From Paenibacillus paridis (GTDB lineage Bacteria; Bacillota; Bacilli; Paenibacillales; Paenibacillaceae): DNA of 64,000 bases. Under the pieces are notes generated by a model, which saw nothing but the letters and a program-made list of their open reading frames with translations, had not been told where the DNA came from and searched no databases. The translations under genes were made by a program, and so were the position numbers. The stretch spans positions 56,510 to 120,509 of the forward strand of contig NZ_VCIX01000071.1 in NCBI RefSeq assembly GCF_006345825.1, in the 5' to 3' direction. Below are positions 8,861 through 17,341 of this stretch, in pieces; within the stretch, counting starts at the first letter, position 1; every line of letters begins with the position of its first letter.

Positions 8861-10774
8861 TTATTGCTTCGATTGGATTTCTGCGATTACACGCTGGATA
8901 ATATTGTCGACCGACTGGGAGCCAAGATCACCCTCGCCCCGTTTCCTAACCGCGGCCGTACCCGCATTTTTCTCGCTCTCGCCTACCACCAGAGTATAAG
9001 GAACCTTCTCAAGCCCCGCCTCGCGGATTTTGTAGCCCAGCTTTTCATTGCGCGAATCCACCACTGTCCGTATGCCGGCTTCCGCCAGCGCTTGCTTCAC
9101 TTGCAGCGCATAATCGATATATTTCTCGGATACGGGCAGCAGCTTCACCTGAACCGGAGCGAGCCAGAGCGGGAACGCTCCCGAGAAATGCTCCGTCAAA
9201 ATCCCGATAAAGCGATCGATTGAACCGTATACCGCGCGGTGGATAACGACCGGACGGTGCTTCTGGTTGTCCTCACCGATGTAAGAGAGGTCAAACTTCT
9301 CCGGCATCTGGAAGTCGAGCTGAATCGTGCCGCACTGCCAACTGCGCTTCAGCGCATCGAGAATATGGAAATCGATTTTCGGGCCATAGAACGCGCCGTC
9401 ACCTTCATTCACGCGATACGCGATATTGCGGTTGTCCAGCACGCTACGAAGCGATTGCTCCGCCTGGTCCCACAGCTCCTCCGAGCCCATGGAATCGTCC
9501 GGTCTTGTCGACAGCTCGATTTTGAATTCAAAGCCAAATACGTTGTACACATGGTCGATCAGCGCGATCGCCTTGTTGATCTCTTCTTCGATTTGGTCCG
9601 GCCGGACGAAGATATGCGCATCATCCTGGCAGAACGTGCGGACACGCATCATGCCATTAAGGGCTCCTGAGTACTCATGCCGGTGCACCTGGCCGAATTC
9701 CGCCATGCGAATCGGCAGCTCCCTGTAAGAGTGCAGGCTGTTTTTGAAAATAAGCATATGCCCCGGACAGTTCATCGGCTTGAGCGCATAAGGCGTATCG
9801 TCAACGTCCGTAAAGTACATATTGTCTTTATAGTGATCCCAATGGCCCGATTGCTCCCACATCCGCCTGTTCATCATGAACGGCGTACGCACTTCATCAT
9901 AATCGCGCTGCCGCTGCAGGCCGCGGATAAGATTTTCCAGCTCCGTACGGATGGTCATGCCGTTAGGCAGATAGAAGGGCATGCCCGGCGCTTCCTCCGA
10001 GAACATAAACAGCTCCAGCTCTTTGCCGAGCTTGCGGTGATCGCGCTTCTTCGCTTCCTCCAGCATCTCCAGATGCTCATCCAGCTGTGCCTTCTTTGGA
10101 AACGATGTGCCATAAATCCGTTGCAGCATTTTATTATCCGAATTGCCGCGCCAGTAGGCGCCGGCTACATTTTGCAGCTTGAATGCTTTGATTCGTCCTG
10201 TTGACGGCAAATGCGGGCCGCGGCACAGATCAACAAATTCGCCTTGCTCATACAGCGTAATGACCGCGTCCTCGGGCAAATCGCGGATCAGCTCCAGCTT
10301 GAGCGGCTCCTCCTGCCGGGCAAATAACGCCGCCGCATCCTCGCGGCTAACCTCGTAGCGTACGATCGGCAAATTCTCTTGAATAATTCGCCCCATTTCG
10401 GCTTCGATCGCCGAGAGATCATCACTCGATAGCGGCTTCTCGATATCAATGTCGTAATAGAAGCCGTCTTCGATCACCGGGCCAATGCCCAGCTTCACAG
10501 CCTGCTCCCCGTAAATTCGTTTGAGCGCTTGCGCCATGACGTGAGCCGTGCTGTGACGGTACACTTCGAGCCCTTCCGGGCTGTCGAGCGTCACGATTTC
10601 GACTTGGCTGTTCTGGTTGACCTCTCGTTGCAGATCGACCAGCTTCCCGTCTACTTTGCCTGCGACTGCGTTTTTAGCGAGCCCCATGCTGATGGATTCC
10701 GCAATTTGCGCAAGTGTCGTGCCTCTCTGATACTCCTTAACTGTTCCATCCGGTAATGTGATTTCAATACTCAT
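8861..10774 (-). CDS. thrS: Threonine--tRNA ligase
   Basis: A 637-residue class II aminoacyl-tRNA synthetase that charges tRNA-Thr. ATG at 10774 follows CGGAGG; the 11-codon upstream extension is rejected. Domains in order are an N-terminal TGS domain, the editing domain with HSTAHVMAQAL, the catalytic core with MNCPGHML, FGQVHRHEYSG and RTFCQDDAHIF, and a C-terminal anticodon-binding domain starting near PVQVKLLPVSEKY. The length matches the family. Expression is controlled by the T-box leader upstream. Confidence 0.98.
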   Translation of the reverse strand: MSIEITLPDGTVKEYQRGTTLAQIAESISMGLAKNAVAGKVDGKLVDLQREVNQNSQVEIVTLDSPEGLEVYRHSTAHVMAQALKRIYGEQAVKLGIGPVIEDGFYYDIDIEKPLSSDDLSAIEAEMGRIIQENLPIVRYEVSREDAAALFARQEEPLKLELIRDLPEDAVITLYEQGEFVDLCRGPHLPSTGRIKAFKLQNVAGAYWRGNSDNKMLQRIYGTSFPKKAQLDEHLEMLEEAKKRDHRKLGKELELFMFSEEAPGMPFYLPNGMTIRTELENLIRGLQRQRDYDEVRTPFMMNRRMWEQSGHWDHYKDNMYFTDVDDTPYALKPMNCPGHMLIFKNSLHSYRELPIRMAEFGQVHRHEYSGALNGMMRVRTFCQDDAHIFVRPDQIEEEINKAIALIDHVYNVFGFEFKIELSTRPDDSMGSEELWDQAEQSLRSVLDNRNIAYRVNEGDGAFYGPKIDFHILDALKRSWQCGTIQLDFQMPEKFDLSYIGEDNQKHRPVVIHRAVYGSIDRFIGILTEHFSGAFPLWLAPVQVKLLPVSEKYIDYALQVKQALAEAGIRTVVDSRNEKLGYKIREAGLEKVPYTLVVGESEKNAGTAAVRKRGEGDLGSQSVDNIIQRVIAEIQSKQ

Positions 10775-10799
10775 AATGCAGCCTCCGATCGAATTAGTG

Positions 10800-11103
10800 G
10801 AACGCAAAAAAACACATCTCTCCCAGAAAGGGACGAGTGCGTTCAGCTCGTGGTTCCACCCTCATTCGATCTGCCGCTATCTGTATGGCTACGCCATTGA
10901 TTAGCAAAAACAAGATCCTTATTGAGCATCCGGTAACGGGGATGATTCGGTGTTATTTACAACCGCCAAGGCAAACAGCGGGTTCCATAACACGGCTGCA
11001 AAGGGGTAACTACACAATCGTCAGCTGGAGAGGCTCTCAGCAATTGCCTCATTCTCTGGACAGCACGTAAAGGTAATCATGTCTTTGGTCAAAGCCTATT
11101 TCT
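10800..11103 (-). promoter_or_regulatory. T-box riboswitch of thrS
   Basis: On the minus strand the conserved T-box GGGTGGAACCACG is at 10861-10849. It is followed by an imperfect terminator stem and seven T (about 10843-10804), just upstream of the thrS ribosome binding site. The 5' part holds stem I features, including AGAGAATGAGG near 11052. Uncharged tRNA-Thr is expected to bind and favour the antiterminator. The ACC specifier codon is expected, with a candidate near 11016, but its exact position was not proven. Confidence 0.92.
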
Positions 11104-11109
11104 GGCTAA

Positions 11110-11138
11110 ATTGTAATCCTAACTTCTAAGGATGTCAA
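11110..11138 (-). promoter_or_regulatory. Sigma-A promoter of the T-box/thrS transcript
   Basis: On the minus strand a perfect TTGACA (11138-11133), a 17-base spacer and TACAAT (11115-11110). It places the transcript start near 11103, at the head of the T-box leader. Confidence 0.85.
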
Positions 11139-11156
11139 CCATGGCGAATCTCCGCT

Positions 11157-11939
11157 TTACACAGTTGAAGAGCGCTCATGCAGGAAATCGGAGGGTGACC
11201 GGCCCGTGCTCCGCTTGAAAATACGGTAAAAATAAGAGACGTCATTATAGCCCAAATAATCAGCGATTTCGCTGATCATCAGCTGCGATTCCGTCAACAT
11301 GTAAACCGCTGTTTTCATCCGTTGATTATGAACATATTCGCTGATCGTTTGATTGGTGACCGCCTTAAATAAGGTCGCGGCATAATTAGGCGTCGTGCTG
11401 ATCACATCGCCCAGCTCCTCCTTTGTCACTCTCTCCCGGTAGTGCGTCGCAATATATTGCTTCATGCTCTCTACCCGCCGGTGTTTCTCGGAGGAAATGA
11501 CGCCGCGGTCCTTCTCCTGATTGAGAAATATCAAAGCCTCCGTCAAAAGGGCTTCCGCCATCAGCTCATAGTAGGCCGGTCGTTCTTTGTGCTGCGTCAA
11601 TATGCCGCGAAGCCTCTCCTGAACGACCTCGAAGCAGCCAAGCTTCTGCTTGAAGGGCTCTTCCAGCCGGAGCAGCGGAAGCGCGCATTCCGCAGCAAGC
11701 TTATGAAAGTTGACCACATATTTGGTATGGACGACGGTTGGAATGCTTTTTCCATAGTATGGAACATGTCCTGGAATCAGCAGCAAATCGCCTTTTTCCA
11801 AGATGACCTTCTCCTCGTTCACCCAATAGACACATCTTCCATAGGTCACCAACGAGAGATGGAATGCCAGCTGGCGCCCCGCCCCCTCCTCGTACCAATC
11901 CGCTCCATTATCCTGATGCGCATCCGAAATCGCAATCAT
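11157..11939 (-). CDS. AraC family transcriptional regulator
   Basis: A 260-residue regulator with an N-terminal cupin-like ligand domain (HLSLVTYGRCVYWVNEEKVILEKGDLLLIPG) and two C-terminal AraC helix-turn-helix motifs (MISEIADYLGYNDVSYFYRIFKRSTGRSPSDF). ATG at 11939 follows GGGAG at 8 bases; GTG at 11948 is the alternative. It is transcribed divergently from pyk. The 100-bp gap has a repeated TTGTACTAT-type sequence near 11960-11992 that could be its operator. The effector and targets are unknown. Confidence 0.88.
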   Translation of the reverse strand: MIAISDAHQDNGADWYEEGAGRQLAFHLSLVTYGRCVYWVNEEKVILEKGDLLLIPGHVPYYGKSIPTVVHTKYVVNFHKLAAECALPLLRLEEPFKQKLGCFEVVQERLRGILTQHKERPAYYELMAEALLTEALIFLNQEKDRGVISSEKHRRVESMKQYIATHYRERVTKEELGDVISTTPNYAATLFKAVTNQTISEYVHNQRMKTAVYMLTESQLMISEIADYLGYNDVSYFYRIFKRSTGRSPSDFLHERSSTV

Positions 11940-12044
11940 GAGACACACTCCCGTTTTCTGTACTATTGTACATTCATTGTACTATAGTTCTTAATCTGTT
12001 TCGAATTTTCGCGCTACAATGGAAAAAACGAGGAGGCCTACAAC

Positions 12045-13460
12045 ATGCTAAAAACAAAAATTATTTGTACAATGGGTCCCGCTTGCGATTCCGTTTCCAC
12101 GATTAAAGAAATGATCCAAGCAGGAATGACCGTTGGTAGACTGAATATGGCTCACGGCGAATTAGAAGACCACGTCATGCGGATGAACAATATACGGCAA
12201 GCCGCGCGCGAGCTAAACACGTTCGTGCCGATTATGATGGATATTAAAGGACCTGAAGTGCGGATCGGCAAGCTGAAGGAAGCTTCTTGCGAGCTTATCG
12301 TCGGCGAAGAGCTTATTCTAACGACAGAGGATGTACTTGGCGATGCGACTCGCTTGCCTGTGAACTATAATGAGCTTCCGCTTGTGGTTAAGCCAAATGA
12401 CCGGATCTTGATCGACGATGGGCTTGTGGATCTTACGGTGCTGTCCGTAGAAGGAAACGATATTCGTTGTAAAATCATAAGCGGCGGTACGCTGAAGCCG
12501 CGTAAAGGCGTCAACCTGCCGGGCATCAAAACGACCTTGCCTGGCGTAACGGAGCGCGACGTCGTACACATTCAATTCGGCATTCAAAACAACGTAGAAA
12601 TTATCGCCGCATCATTCGTTCGCAAAGCCGAGGATATTTTGGAAATTCGCAATATTCTTGAAGAATCGAATGCTAGCCATGTGCAAATCATCTCCAAAAT
12701 TGAGAACGAAGAGGGCATGAATAATCTCGACGCGATTATCGAAGCTTCCGATGGCATTATGGTTGCCCGCGGCGACCTCGGCGTAGAGGTGCCGATCGAG
12801 GATGTGCCAATGATGCAGCGCGAAATGATCAACAAATGCAACCTAGTTGGCAAACCAGTCATTGTTGCTACCCATATGCTTGAATCCATGCAGGTAAACC
12901 CTCGCCCGACTAGAGCTGAGGTCAGCGACGTAGCCAATGCGGTTATTCAAGGCGCAGACGTAGTCATGCTCTCTGGCGAGACGGCTGCCGGGAAATATCC
13001 GGTACCTTCCGTACGCACCATGGCTTCCATTGCCAAAAAGGCAGAATCCATGATCGATTACAAAGAGCAATTCGAGAAAAGAAGAGCTCAGCAAAGCACG
13101 AATATTACCGAAGTGATCAGCCAAGGCGTCGTCAGCTCTTCGCTTGAGTTGAATGCGAAAGCGATTCTTACCTCGACCGAAAGCGGCTTTACGGCACGCA
13201 TGGTTTCCAAATACCGCCCAAGCGCGCCTATTATCGCAATCACGCAGCATGATCATGTGCTGCCGAAAATTTGCCTGCTCTCCGGCGTCATTCCGGTTAA
13301 GGGCGATCCGGTAACGACGACAGATGAAATGTTCGAATCCGCAACGCGCAACGCCAAACTAACAGGGTTGATCGACACCGGCGACATCATCGTGCTCTCT
13401 GCAGGCGTTCCGATCGGCCAAGCTGGAGCTACAAACTTGATCAAGGTTGCTCAAGTTTAG
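12045..13460 (+). CDS. pyk: Pyruvate kinase, divergent short form
   Basis: A 471-residue enzyme converting phosphoenolpyruvate and ADP to pyruvate and ATP. The start follows GAGGAGG. Clear family blocks are KTKIICTMGPA, KIENEEGMNN, MVARGDLGVEVP, NPRPTRAEVSDVANAV and SGETAAGKYPV. The protein lacks the extra C-terminal PEP-utiliser-like domain found in many Bacillales pyruvate kinases. Several usually fixed residues differ. The RxNFSHG motif reads RLNMAHG, LDTKGPE reads MDIKGPE, and ATQMLESM reads ATHMLESM. The Ser and Thr lost in the first two changes are ligands of the activating K+ in classical enzymes. It is therefore probably a second paralogue with different cation needs. A terminator follows the stop, so it is monocistronic. 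Confidence 0.9.
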   Translation: MLKTKIICTMGPACDSVSTIKEMIQAGMTVGRLNMAHGELEDHVMRMNNIRQAARELNTFVPIMMDIKGPEVRIGKLKEASCELIVGEELILTTEDVLGDATRLPVNYNELPLVVKPNDRILIDDGLVDLTVLSVEGNDIRCKIISGGTLKPRKGVNLPGIKTTLPGVTERDVVHIQFGIQNNVEIIAASFVRKAEDILEIRNILEESNASHVQIISKIENEEGMNNLDAIIEASDGIMVARGDLGVEVPIEDVPMMQREMINKCNLVGKPVIVATHMLESMQVNPRPTRAEVSDVANAVIQGADVVMLSGETAAGKYPVPSVRTMASIAKKAESMIDYKEQFEKRRAQQSTNITEVISQGVVSSSLELNAKAILTSTESGFTARMVSKYRPSAPIIAITQHDHVLPKICLLSGVIPVKGDPVTTTDEMFESATRNAKLTGLIDTGDIIVLSAGVPIGQAGATNLIKVAQV

Positions 13461-13494
13461 TATCGTCCGGGCTCAACTGCAGCCTTCTCTTTAA

Positions 13495-13543
13495 AAATAA
13501 GCTATTCCAGCCGTCATTTGACGGGGAATAGCTTATTTTTTTT
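13495..13543 (+). terminator. Intrinsic terminator of pyk
   Basis: Long arms (AATAAGCTATTCC and GGAATAGCTTATT, with inner CCGTCA/TGACGG) followed by eight T on the plus strand. Confidence 0.92.
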
Positions 13544-13663
13544 GATACATACTGTGCACTTTAAGCTCGAATTATGTTAATAGATTTAACGAACTTAAGA
13601 TAACGACGAAATGAGCTGCTTTTCGTGTGTTTAGCAGGCTGACTATGGCATGTTGGTGAGAAT

Positions 13664-13849
13664 TTAGCTGGAATTTATCCCGTTAAAAAAGCATTATTCG
13701 CTGGGCAGGCAAACTAGCTGGAATTTGTCCCGTTAATTGGTCCATTTCTCGTCATTATCGTCATATTTTGTGGAATTAGCAGGAGGAATTCCAGCTAATT
13801 TACTTAAAACTCTAAGTTTCTTTAAATTAGAGGGACGAATTCCAGCTAA
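13664..13849. repeat. 186-bp symmetric intergenic element, copy I
   Basis: Four 23-bp modules with core GGAATTTNTCC lie at 13664, 13715 (forward), 13776 and 13827 (reverse complement). Spacing is 51-61-51, so the whole is a near-symmetric inverted repeat. Copies with the same architecture lie at 36562-36747 and 63781-63916. No coding potential was seen. Confidence 0.85.
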
Positions 13850-14106
13850 ATCAGATCGTTTATATTCTAATGGCCGGGGTTTCAACACTTAATTCAAGAT
13901 GCTCTCCAGCAACTTAGCTGCGCTCGCATCTCAAGATTCTAAGGCAAATAGGTGGTTTAATAATTGGTGATCTTGTGCATCCTGATATGGAGCCATGTTT
14001 AAATACTCTTCTCTGGAATGGTCTGGTAACTCTTCTAGATGAGTATTTATTTCATGGCTTATTTTTTTGGAAGTCATCATCTTACTGTCATTCTTTCTGG
14101 CTCCCC

Positions 14107-14440
14107 CTGACGATCTTAGATCTACTTTTTAGATCTATTTCTCACTGAGGTTCTATTTTGGGTCGATTAGATCTAAATTTTAGATCTATTTTTCCAAAAA
14201 CCAACGATTTACCACCCTTTTGGAGCCATATGGCAGCTTTAGATCTAATTTTTAGACCTATTTCGTTCCACGAGTCTATTTTTGATTAATTAGATCTAAA
14301 TTGTAGATCTATTACTCAAAAATGTAGCAGGTTTCTGCTGAAGTGGAGCCACCTGGCAGTAGTAGATCTTTTTTTAGATATAAATCTTTCTATGAGCTAA
14401 CTTTGACCATTTAGATCTAAGGTTTAGATCTAAAATAGAC
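14107..14440. repeat. Three degenerate tandem copies of a ~123-bp unit rich in TTAGATCTAA palindromes
   Basis: Paired TAGATCTA boxes recur at about 14116, 14239 and 14363, and a second pair lies 50-55 bases into each unit (14168, 14290, 14411). Copies two and three share a preceding GGAGCCANNTGGCAG. There is no open frame. The rest of the gene-free tract 13545-14915 holds copy I of the 186-bp element, a hairpin and a 12-bp-period tract. Confidence 0.8.
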
Positions 14441-14533
14441 TTATACATAAGCCCTCTGAACAAAGCACAGCAAGCAAATTATTCTGTGAGTTAACTCACC
14501 CATCAATATCATAAAACGCAAAATCGCATATAA

Positions 14534-14574
14534 GAGCTATCCCTTCCAACTTTAATAGTTAGAAGGGATAGCTC
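14534..14574. other. Long imperfect hairpin
   Basis: Arms GAGCTATCCCTTC (14534-14546) and GAAGGGATAGCTC (14562-14574) pair perfectly, with a further AACT/AGTT inside. There is no T tract on either side, so it is not a typical terminator. Confidence 0.6.
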
Positions 14575-14614
14575 GAGTATACGTTACTATTTAACGGAAT
14601 AATCCCATTGATCT

Positions 14615-14872
14615 GCGTATAAGCGTATGTCTATTTGCATATTTAAGTGCTTGTGTAAGCACTTGTGTATGTGAATGTATATGCGCCCGTTTATGCACTT
14701 GTATAGATGCTTGTATATGCGTTTGTGTATGTGCTTGTCTTTGCGTAATGTGTATGCAATTATGTTTGCGCTTGTCTTTGCGTAATGTGTATGCACTTAT
14801 GTTTGTGCTTAACTATGCGCATGCGCCTGTTTTCGCACTAGTATATGTGCTTGTGTAGGTGTTTGTGCGTGT
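14615..14872. repeat. Degenerate 12-bp tandem repeat, alternating purine-pyrimidine
   Basis: About 20 degenerate units of CTTGTNTATGCG type. Within it a 37-bp unit is duplicated almost exactly (from 14733 and from 14770). The minus strand happens to read His-Lys-rich tetrapeptides, which is a by-product of the period. Confidence 0.75.
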
Positions 14873-14915
14873 TGACCCCTATTAAGGTGGTTAGCCATCC
14901 TAGAGGGGGGGACGT

Positions 14916-16169
14916 CTACGTCTGCTGGTAATGAGTCGCTGCTACTTGGCAGGGAGAGCACAAAAAAGCATAATAAATGCCTTCGCCGTATTCCATCATT
15001 TCTCCACCGTCCAGCTGTCCGATAAAGGCCATTGTTTCACGGCAGTTTGGGCAAGCCGGAAACTCCGCGTCTTGTACCCACGTCGGATAGCCGCCGACTT
15101 GAGAAGCGCCTGCTTCAAGGACCCAGCTCGCAGCATAATAGGTGTGCCGAGGTTCCGCGGCTAAGTACCACTCTCTGCCTCCAAAATCCATCGCTTCTTC
15201 TGCCGCATCATCCAAATATGCAGGACGCTGGTTATGCTTGCTCCAGCTAAACTCGCCGTTTGGCCCAATGTCCGTATATACCACACTGTAGCAAGTACAG
15301 CCCAAGCAGGTGGCAATTCTAGTTCTGCTCCTTCGCTGCTGCTTGAATGCAATGCCCGCCTGATCATGGCCCAGATCCAGCAGTACCATCAATGGCGCTC
15401 CGCACCATTCGCATTTCTGTTCGCTCGGCTCCAGCCTCGAAATGGGCAGCACGGATGACCCTGTTTCTGCCACGAGCGCAAAGCAGCCCTCCTCGAACAG
15501 ATTACGCCGTTTGCCTTGCCCGCTTAGCTCCCAGCCTGCCTCATGCGCATAACGCTCAGGCGCAACATGCAGCTTATCTCGCCACTGTGCGAACTGGCTT
15601 ACGACCTCTGCATCGCCGATCCAGGCAAGCGCAAGCAGCAGATGGTTCCGATTTTCATCATCCCATTCGACGCGTTCACAAAGCTGATCCCGAATGACCG
15701 CAGGCGCGCCCAGAAACAATAGGCCCGGATAAAAAACATTCCTTTGAACCAGCATGTCCAATATAGACGGACGCATCGCCCAGCCGTTGAAGCATATCAG
15801 CTTCATCAACATTTCAGCAGCACGTTCACTATCGTCCTGCTCTATCAAACCTGCTGCGTAATCCGCCAGCCGCTGCGCCTCTTCGCTCGTAAGCGAAGCA
15901 TAAAGCTGCTCCTCACTCTTCACATACGGCAGGAGATTTTCAAGCGGGTCGCGCTTCCTTGGCGTTTGCATCACAATTAAGATTTCAACGGAATCTGCGA
16001 TTCCCTCATACAGATCAATATCCTTGCGATTCTCGCGAATAAAAGCCTCACGCTCAGCACGCTGCGCCGCCTGCTGGCATGGCATGCAGTAACCTCCGGT
16101 TTTCTGCGCCGTGTGGGGCAATATGGTTGCGCTGCAGCTCTCACTTTTGCATGGAATACGTTCACTCAT
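14916..16169 (-). CDS. Hypothetical protein with zinc-ribbon cysteine pairs
   Basis: A 417-residue soluble protein of unknown function. ATG at 16169 follows AGAGGTGG; GTG at 16187 is less likely. The N-terminus has CKSESC then CMPC (about residues 5-32). A middle segment has CEWC and CLGC (about 255-290), and the C-terminus has CPNC and CSPC (about 380-408), so three possible zinc-binding knuckles are present. The helical region between residues 60 and 230 is repeat-like. No family was recognised. It stands alone between the repeat tract and a divergent small gene. Confidence 0.8.
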   Translation of the reverse strand: MSERIPCKSESCSATILPHTAQKTGGYCMPCQQAAQRAEREAFIRENRKDIDLYEGIADSVEILIVMQTPRKRDPLENLLPYVKSEEQLYASLTSEEAQRLADYAAGLIEQDDSERAAEMLMKLICFNGWAMRPSILDMLVQRNVFYPGLLFLGAPAVIRDQLCERVEWDDENRNHLLLALAWIGDAEVVSQFAQWRDKLHVAPERYAHEAGWELSGQGKRRNLFEEGCFALVAETGSSVLPISRLEPSEQKCEWCGAPLMVLLDLGHDQAGIAFKQQRRSRTRIATCLGCTCYSVVYTDIGPNGEFSWSKHNQRPAYLDDAAEEAMDFGGREWYLAAEPRHTYYAASWVLEAGASQVGGYPTWVQDAEFPACPNCRETMAFIGQLDGGEMMEYGEGIYYAFLCSPCQVAATHYQQT

Positions 16170-16288
16170 TCGACATCCACCTCTCACAATTTCATGAAGC
16201 TTTCACAATATGCATGCCACCTCAGGGCCTATGGAGCATAATATAATAGTAACAACACTTACGTTAGTAAACCTGGGAGGAAACCGAT

Positions 16289-16585
16289 ATGAAAAAGGAA
16301 CATACCGTTTATTTCAAGGTCATGCACGGAGCCAACACCAAAGTGTTGACGGGACTTATCTATCTGGAGGAAAATACAAAGCCTACCTTAGAGGATTATG
16401 AGCAATGCTTAAAGCAATGCGGGCATGACGTACATATCGAGAACAAGGAGCAGTTTATTTTCCGCTCCAACAATCCCGCAGACGATTATTTGATCGATGT
16501 GCTGGAAAATTATAAAAAGAACGACAAGGATCTGCACGCGGACCATCTGGCCCAAAGCTTCGTGAAAAAGACGCCGTTTCTTTAA
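16289..16585 (+). CDS. Small hypothetical protein
   Basis: A 98-residue soluble, charged protein (starts MKKEHTVYFKVMHGA). A good GGGAGG site precedes the ATG. No family was recognised. Its stop codon abuts the stop of the convergent response regulator gene with no gap, and no terminator separates them. Confidence 0.75.
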   Translation: MKKEHTVYFKVMHGANTKVLTGLIYLEENTKPTLEDYEQCLKQCGHDVHIENKEQFIFRSNNPADDYLIDVLENYKKNDKDLHADHLAQSFVKKTPFL

Positions 16586-17335
16586 TTACTTCTGAAATTC
16601 CGTCGGTGTCTGCCCCGTCACCTGCTTAAATATGCGGCTAAAATAATACGGATCAGCGTAGCCCACTTGCTCGCCTACTTCCTTCACGGACAAGCCACGG
16701 TTATGAATAAGCAAATATTTGGCTTCGTTGATCCGCAGCGTTATTAAAAACTTGGAGGGCGGCTCGCCCGTATGCTTGACGAATATTTTGCTTAAATAAG
16801 ACGGGTTGAAGTTGAAGTTAGCCGCAATTTTCTCCAAGCTGAGCTCTTTGCTGAAGTTGTCGCGCATATAGGACTGCACCTTGGCGACGATTTCCTCCGG
16901 CGTCGCGCCTTGCTGGAACGCGCCTTTCATGTTTTGCCCGTAGCTCGGATGATCGAACTCCGCTTTCAGGCGCGCCAGCGTTCCTGCCAGCTCGTTTGCG
17001 GAGATTGGCTTAAGCAAATAATCGACCACATTGTACAAAATCGCCTGCCTCGCATACTCGAAATCGCTATAACCGCTCGTGATGACGATTCGGATCCGCG
17101 GATAATATTTATCGACATTGCGGATCAGCTCTATGCCGTCCATGATGGGCATTCGTATATCCGTCAGCAGCAAATCCGGCTGAAACTGATGGATCATCTC
17201 CAGCGCTTCCTTGCCGTCCTGCGCTGCTCCAACAACCCGGATTGCCGGATCGCTGCTCAGCTTCTTAATGAGACTGTTGCGTATTAAATCCTCGTCCTCC
17301 GCGACGATCGTTGGAATGACCAATGATTTCTCCAT
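16586..17335 (-). CDS. Response regulator with AraC-type DNA-binding domain
   Basis: A 249-residue regulator, short for its type. The receiver domain has EDED (13-16), phospho-acceptor D59 (LLLTDIRMP) and the KP lysine (YLLKP). It is joined by a short linker to two AraC helix-turn-helix motifs ending QVGYADPYYFSRIFKQVTGQTPTEF. GGAGGG lies 9 bases before the start. It lies 6 bases after the kinase gene, and both diverge from the fucoside importer operon they probably control. Confidence 0.93.
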   Translation of the reverse strand: MEKSLVIPTIVAEDEDLIRNSLIKKLSSDPAIRVVGAAQDGKEALEMIHQFQPDLLLTDIRMPIMDGIELIRNVDKYYPRIRIVITSGYSDFEYARQAILYNVVDYLLKPISANELAGTLARLKAEFDHPSYGQNMKGAFQQGATPEEIVAKVQSYMRDNFSKELSLEKIAANFNFNPSYLSKIFVKHTGEPPSKFLITLRINEAKYLLIHNRGLSVKEVGEQVGYADPYYFSRIFKQVTGQTPTEFQK

Positions 17336-17341
17336 GCCGCA

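Noticed and set aside
13664..13849. Insertion sequence or MITE with transposase
   Set aside because: No transposase or target duplication is visible, so the element is listed as a repeat of unknown mobility.
14587..14796. His/Lys-rich 69-codon frame on the minus strand
   Set aside because: It follows the 12-bp repeat exactly, has no ribosome binding site, and resembles no protein.
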